Made by a program: the position numbers and the translations under genes. This document shows, piece by piece, positions 58,905-64,000 of a stretch of 64,000 nucleotides of DNA. Source of the stretch: Sarcocystis neurona. Taxonomy: Eukaryota; Apicomplexa; Conoidasida; Eucoccidiorida; Sarcocystidae. Under the pieces are notes generated by a model. That model was not told where the DNA came from and searched no databases. It saw nothing but the letters and a program-made list of their open reading frames with translations. How positions within the stretch are numbered: the stretch's first letter is position 1; each line of letters begins with the position of its first letter. Location: assembly GCA_000727475.1 (NCBI GenBank), contig KL647324.1, forward strand, positions 1-64,000, read 5' to 3'.

Positions 58905-61600
58905 GTGCCTTTCAGCTGTGCGCACAGCCGAAAAAAAGAAATCAGTGTGCGTCCTTCATCGCCTTCAGTGCACGCACGCGGGGAACACACGCTGGCGGTT
59001 GAACCGGGCCAGCAGTCGCCAGTGCTTCGCGCAAATCTTGTGGTCCACAAAACGGAGCGCGAGCAGCTGAAAGGCCTGCTGCGCGTTGAGAAAGGACGGC
59101 GTTATTTTTTCCGCTTCTTCACTTGTTGCCGTCTATCCAGGTTTACGCCACGCTCCACCCTATGAGGGTTACACGTACAAAAACGTGCGTAAGTTCCTGA
59201 ACGGCCTGCATAAGTACCTTCCTGAGGCTCGAAAAACGCAACAGCAGCTGCAGTCGGAGGCTTCTTCGCCCGTAGTAATGCGATTTTCCTTCAGGGATCA
59301 CCTGCTGCTGGGGCTGTCGCTGTTGAAAAGGTAATAGCAACTGCAGCTACCAACCAGGCAAGTGCCGTTGCTCCTTCAACTAAGGTGGCTGTAGCCACTA
59401 CTGCTGCCGGGGCGGAAACATGAGGTCGACGCTTTTGCCGTGTTGGCACGTTTGCTTGCCAGTGCGGTTCCTTGCCGTGCGTGCTGCTGCTGCTGAGAGC
59501 ATCAAAACAGCAAGCGCCGGTGCTGCTGTCGCGCTGCACATCGTCGTCCCTTCACACACATGTGCAACTCCTATTATACGGCACGTATTCGTGCCCCTCT
59601 TTTTGAGAATTTACGGCCCCGCACGGCTTTTACACTGACAAACTCTCCCTCCAGCTGTCATTGTCGCCGAGGATAGCTCCCACGCACTCTTCTGCCATCT
59701 GACTGCTGCTTGATTTGGACGCCTACGTTTCGCCGCTTATAGTCGTCTCCGCATAAAGGATGCCTACGCACAGCTGCTTCCAGAGACTCGTGCAACAAAG
59801 AAGTGGGCCTTGCTCAGCAGGAAAACACACCACAGGTGCCTGTGGACGCTCCGCCAGATGCACAAGAGCTGCTGCTTCGCTGCAACGCTGATGATCCTCT
59901 CTTTTTTGGGCAGGCAGTTCGTTTCATTTCTGAGGCTGGTTCTGCTGTTGCGAGATGTGGAACGCTGCGCCGCGGGTTGCCGGAAGACTCTGTTTCAACT
60001 CCTCTGTGGCGCTGTTGCTAGGACCCAAGAAGATGCATCCGCCGACAGTAAATGCGAGCTGTTTTCTCGGTAGTCAACGACGGTAACAAGCGGAGGACTG
60101 ATGCCGCAGCTGGCAGAGCTGTATTCACAGCCACCGTCCACTGCCTGGGTTTCGACCCCCTTCGTTTTCTGTCACCACTGCTTCTTCCGCTTTAACCTCC
60201 GCTCCTACTTCCGCTTGGCAACTGCCCATTGCCCGCCCATGCGGCCAGCAAATTCTGCTGCTGCAGGCGGTGACCCGTGTGATTGGGCACTGCGGCTGTG
60301 CTCAAGCGACTTTAGCACAAACACCAGTGCAACGTGCAAGGACCACTTCTGCAGTACTCAGGGATCTTTCACACCGCGTATTGACTGCTGCCGAGCGTGC
60401 GCTTCCACGTGGCAGCTGTGGTACATGTCGCGTCCTTGGTCACCACCCTACGGAGTTTCTTGCTGCTCCTGCTTCTGCCAACGCACCCTGCTTCATGCAA
60501 AACTGTGATCCTGCTGCCGGTAATTTTCGCTCGGGCGTCACAGCACACAGCAGCAGACGGCTTCACCTGCTGCTACCTGCAGCTGTCGGAAAGTTTTGCA
60601 GCTGTTCGCTAATGATTCTCGCGCGCAGAATCAGGCACTTGTTCCAGCGTATTCCGTTTGCCTTTTTCTGCAGTGATCTTGTCCATCATCTGTTTTTTCT
60701 CTTCGTGCCGTTGCTATCCACGCTGCTACCGTTTGTGGTCCTGCCTCTGCTGAGTGTCTTGCCGCTCCTGCCACTGCTGTTATTGTGAAGATGGCGCGCA
60801 TCTGCCGCTTCTGCCGCTGCTGCCCCGTTCCGTCTGGGGCTGCTGTCGATGTGTGTCGCCCTCGTGTCTCTGCTGTCGCTTGTCCTCGGACGCTTGTCCG
60901 TCGCAGTCCTCTTCTAGCTGTCGCTGCTCTGCCATCTCTGCTACAATTTCCTGCTTGGCGGAGCAGCAGGAAAACAGGCTTTTTTGTGGGTCTGCATCCT
61001 TGCAGCCGGATATCCGGTGCACTGCGCCAGCACGAATGAATGCAGCGACGGCTTCAGTTGCCCCAACACGAACGTTCGTATCTGCCGTCAGGCAGCAGCC
61101 TTCACGGTCAGTTCCCATCGCCCGTGCCCCGCACGCCTTTAGGACCGACTGCGGTCTCCCTCGATTAATACAAGGAAAAAGAAAACGCTGCAGCAGCTCT
61201 TCCCAACCTCCTTCTTCTTGCTTGCAACGTTCTTGCCTGCTTTTTACTGGGGGCTTACACCCTGTGAAACGCGCACCAGTAGGTACTGCTACCGAAGATC
61301 CCAGTTCTCGACAGCAGCACCGGCACCAAGAGCACGTGACGTCCACAGCGCGGCAGCGGTCGCGGAAGGAGTCACATGATTATCAGCAACACGACGTCGG
61401 CCCACGGAATATCAGCAGCTGTCTACGCAGGCAGCCACAGCGCTGCTTGCAATACCTGTGCCCTCCCCTCCTCCTGATTCTTCTGCCTCAGCACTAGCAG
61501 CAGTTAACGTAGACGATACTCTAGACTTGTGTCCGGTAGACAAGCTTCGTCCTGCCCGTCCTCTGACTCACCCAAGTCCCTTCTTGACCCCTCTTGTCTT
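58905..61600. pseudogene. Possible decayed or heavily spliced coding region
   Basis: Composition changes to coding-like Ala/Val/Ser/Leu codons without homopolymer runs, but no frame stays open for long. Coding-like pieces hop between plus frames: EREQLKGLLRVEKGRRYFF near 59070, YEGYTYKNVRKFLNGLHKYL near 59160, AGAVAVEKVIATAATNQASA near 59310, then others up to 61040. On minus, a 188-codon frame (60780-61346) is also varied (motif KQEIVAEMAEQRQLEEDCDG). It could be a gene broken by indels, a multi-exon gene, or further exons of the minus-strand zinc-finger gene next door. I cannot decide from sequence alone. Confidence 0.25.
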
Positions 61601-61626
61601 CGTTTCGTCTGCTGCCGCATGTGTCA

Positions 61627-64000
61627 CTATTTCTTGCTTGGTATGTGTGCAGTTTCGACGACCGATACAGCTGCGTGCACCTTGTTTTCTGTTCTGTCTT
61701 TTAGGACTCTCTCCCCGTCTTCGGCATCAACACTCGCAGACGACGGAGCAGCAACACCGGCTGCTGAAGCAGCAGCAGCACCAGCACAGCTACCGAGAGA
61801 GGCGGCGGAAGCTGCAGAAGATCCGCAGGGTAGCCAGAGTTGCATTAGGTCTCCAAAGGCCACCTCCGCTCCCACTTTCAAGCACATGCATTTCCACTGC
61901 AACATGCACATACGATGGTCCTTCGACTGTTCATGAGATCGCAGAACTTCCGCTGCTCCTTTCCATCTGCGAAAGCCTGTCGAGACGACGCTCTTTGCTA
62001 GCTGCGAATACAACTTGCAGCAGAAGCAGTACACTGCATCCCTCGACTTCGAATACACTAACCAGCTGCGCCAGTACCTCTCTCCCGTCGCGGCAGTGCG
62101 CCAGTAGTGCTGCCGGCCAAACCTTCGCTGCGTTGAGTCACGAGGAAAATCGAAATCGACAACTTGCACAGGTCCTCGCTTTACTAAACTGATGCGTAGA
62201 GCGTCGGTCATCTGTGTTGGCCACAAAGCTGGATCATGTAGGGGATCATCTGCTTCTGCTGCTGAGACACGACGTTGCTGCCGCTGCCCCGACGATTGAC
62301 GCGTGCCTCCTCTGGCGTGCGAAACGGAAGGTTCGCTGTTCGACAGCGTGTCATGTTCTTCCTGGCGCTTGCGCGCCGGAACATCCTGGGGAATTTCCTG
62401 CTGCCGCTCTACTGGTTTCTGTGGCTGCTGCCTCTGCGCAGGCAGTACTGGCAGCAACGTCTGTTGCTCTGCATGTAACTGCAGGGGTCGCTGGTGCGTC
62501 AGCTGGTCCTGCTGCGCATGCAGTTCGTGGCACTGCGACTGCTGCAGGTGCTGATCCTGACTATCTTCTGCGAACCGGCGGGGATCTACGCATGCAGAGA
62601 GACTGGCTGCTGTTGTCAATTCTGGATCGGAGAAGGATGAGCACGGGGAAAGGGTACTCGACTTGTTACCGTCGCAGTGAGGAGGCAGCCATAGCAGCGG
62701 TGCAGGAAGCTGCTGCAGTGCAGGAACTGGCGACGAGGAAGCTGTGGACGCTTCATCGTCGACGGCTGGGGGAGCGTTATTTCTCTTCCATATTGGCAGC
62801 ATCCCTGCCGCAGAATCCGGTTCCATGCTGCTGAGGCGGTGGCTGGGGCTGCGCGCGCTGTGCGCGCTACTGCTTGTAGGGGTGCTGCTGCGCAGGCAGC
62901 CGATACAGTGAGAGGTGGTGCTGCTGTCGAAGCTGCTTCGCCTCTTAGGGATCGTCGTCGTTTCGTTGCTGCCGGTACTGCTGCACTCGAAAATGCATGA
63001 GGCGGTCGCCCCCTCTACGCCGTCACACGAGAGCGTGGTGAAACGCACGCATCCCGTCTCGCCTGCTTCGGTTACAGTAGCTGCCGCGGACTGTTTGGCT
63101 GTACTATGCGATCCTCCCTCTGCTCCACCTTCTCCTTCTTCATCAGGGTCCTTGTTGGCAATGCTGTTACAAACGACAAGCGGTTGCATTTCTTTTCCAC
63201 AGACCACTGGCCTTCCTTCGATAGCAAGTCTTGCAGCACCGCCAGTACCCCAAAAAGTGCGAGGGATCTGGGGCCCTTGCCGCTGCTCAGGACGGAGAAG
63301 CGAAGAATCTTGGTGAGACGTCGCATCTGTCGGGCTCTTATCCCCAGCTGCAACGAGCGTAGCAGCACAAGCATCAGTCGCAGAAGGGAGACTGTAGTGC
63401 CTCCACGAAAAACAGGCAGCAGTCCCATCAACCTGTGTCGCCGTCTCAGAGAATTCTACGGAATCTGGCGGAACGAATTCGGGAGCAGCGGTACAGTCAA
63501 GCTCTTGTTTCCCAAAGCAGCGCTCGCGTGCTGTTTCATTTGCAAACTCCAAAAGCGTTTCTGCCTTCTCTCCCCCGCGACAATCTGTCGTCAGCGGGTT
63601 GTGCAATGGACTGCGGGGGGCAGCAGTATGCCGGTCAGCGCAGGCGTTCGGAACTACGTTCGTCTGAATGCCCTTATATAATTGCTGAAGAAGCGACCTG
63701 TCGCCAACTTTCACTTCTCTGTTCCACTCGCTACTGCCGCCGCAGTTGGTGCCGTCGCTGCTGCTGCTACTGCAGCCCAAGCACCTCTTTTCATCGCTCA
63801 TACTGCTGCGTTCCTTGTCGCTGACGTCCTTGCTGCTGATACCGTGCCGGTTGCTGACGCTCCTGTTGTGGTTGCTACCTGCACTATTTTTCTCCGTAAT
63901 GCGCGTAGTTGAGCCATCGGAGCAAATGTTACTACGATTATAGCACATCTCGTCAGTGTCAGTGCTACGGCTTCCGTTCTGCTTCGAGCAGTTGCGCTCG
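61627..64000 (-). CDS. TTF-type zinc-finger protein (hAT transposase-like N-terminal domain), 5' partial
   Basis: The minus frame is open from the window edge to a stop at 61627. The first ATG in the window is at 63948 (773 codons), but the frame continues upstream without a stop, so the start may lie outside. Residues 1-560 are Ser/Thr/Gln-rich and disordered. Residues about 571-690 match the TTF-type zinc finger: HDPALWP, LVKRGPVQ, FPRDSTQRRF, YWR, RSWLVYSKSRDAVYCFCCKLY, then HEQSKDHRMCMLQW. The zinc ligands are the closely spaced cysteines near 640-645 and the H-x5-H near 671-677. This domain usually precedes DUF4371 and a hAT dimerisation domain in transposases and ZMYM-like host proteins. 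Neither follows before the stop. Later exons below 61627 are possible. Likely a nuclear DNA-binding protein. Confidence 0.7.
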   Translation of the reverse strand, partial: ERNCSKQNGSRSTDTDEMCYNRSNICSDGSTTRITEKNSAGSNHNRSVSNRHGISSKDVSDKERSSMSDEKRCLGCSSSSSDGTNCGGSSEWNREVKVGDRSLLQQLYKGIQTNVVPNACADRHTAAPRSPLHNPLTTDCRGGEKAETLLEFANETARERCFGKQELDCTAAPEFVPPDSVEFSETATQVDGTAACFSWRHYSLPSATDACAATLVAAGDKSPTDATSHQDSSLLRPEQRQGPQIPRTFWGTGGAARLAIEGRPVVCGKEMQPLVVCNSIANKDPDEEGEGGAEGGSHSTAKQSAAATVTEAGETGCVRFTTLSCDGVEGATASCIFECSSTGSNETTTIPKRRSSFDSSTTSHCIGCLRSSTPTSSSAHSARSPSHRLSSMEPDSAAGMLPIWKRNNAPPAVDDEASTASSSPVPALQQLPAPLLWLPPHCDGNKSSTLSPCSSFSDPELTTAASLSACVDPRRFAEDSQDQHLQQSQCHELHAQQDQLTHQRPLQLHAEQQTLLPVLPAQRQQPQKPVERQQEIPQDVPARKRQEEHDTLSNSEPSVSHARGGTRQSSGQRQQRRVSAAEADDPLHDPALWPTQMTDALRISLVKRGPVQVVDFDFPRDSTQRRFGRQHYWRTAATGERYWRSWLVYSKSRDAVYCFCCKLYSQLAKSVVSTGFRRWKGAAEVLRSHEQSKDHRMCMLQWKCMCLKVGAEVAFGDLMQLWLPCGSSAASAASLGSCAGAAAASAAGVAAPSSASVDAEDGERVLKDRTENKVHAAVSVVETAHIPSKK

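Noticed and set aside
61458..63824. Plus-strand frames of 60-240 codons opposite the zinc-finger gene
   Set aside because: Antisense shadows of a frame that carries a clear conserved domain on minus.

Overview
The window looks like nuclear DNA of a coccidian apicomplexan, most probably Eimeria. The reasons are: AGC/CTG triplet repeats that give poly-Ala, poly-Gln or poly-Ser in any frame; blocks rich in AGC, TA and CA repeats alternating with repeat-poor blocks; GT-AG introns of 0.7 to 3.3 kb; and a gliding-motility gene. This genus call is inference, because no species marker was found. Most open frames in the window are stop-free only because the repeats lack stop codons. I accepted a gene only where non-repetitive conserved protein sequence or phase-consistent splicing supported it.

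Layout. 1-5440: microsatellites flanking a minus-strand gene (769-4290) for a repeat-rich protein with one membrane segment. 5441-16000: mostly repeat-poor DNA with no gene I can recognise, containing several small tandem duplications. 16027-18727: a complete two-exon minus-strand gene for the myosin A essential light chain (134 residues). 18728-30500: a 21-bp coding-like array, repeat-poor DNA and AGC islands, with one weak gene candidate near 24 kb. About 31140-54257: a ten-exon plus-strand gene for a long-chain polyprenyl diphosphate synthase, the first exon being inferred. 54258-61600: mostly featureless DNA, the last 2.7 kb of which looks like broken coding sequence. 61627-64000: a minus-strand gene, open to the window edge, carrying a TTF-type zinc finger as found in hAT-type transposases and their domesticated relatives.

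The genes do not form a pathway. The light chain belongs to the gliding motor at the inner membrane complex. The prenyl synthase would supply the ubiquinone side chain in the mitochondrion. The other two are of unknown function.

The most unusual structure lies in the introns of the prenyl synthase gene. Intron 6 ends in seven tandem copies of a unit resembling a branch point plus pyrimidine tract. The 3' splice site of intron 5 is present in three tandem near-copies. CTG-oriented triplet repeats lie close to several 3' splice sites. Intron 9 contains a 93-bp perfect inverted repeat. I saw no CRISPR array, rRNA, convincing tRNA or intact retrotransposon.
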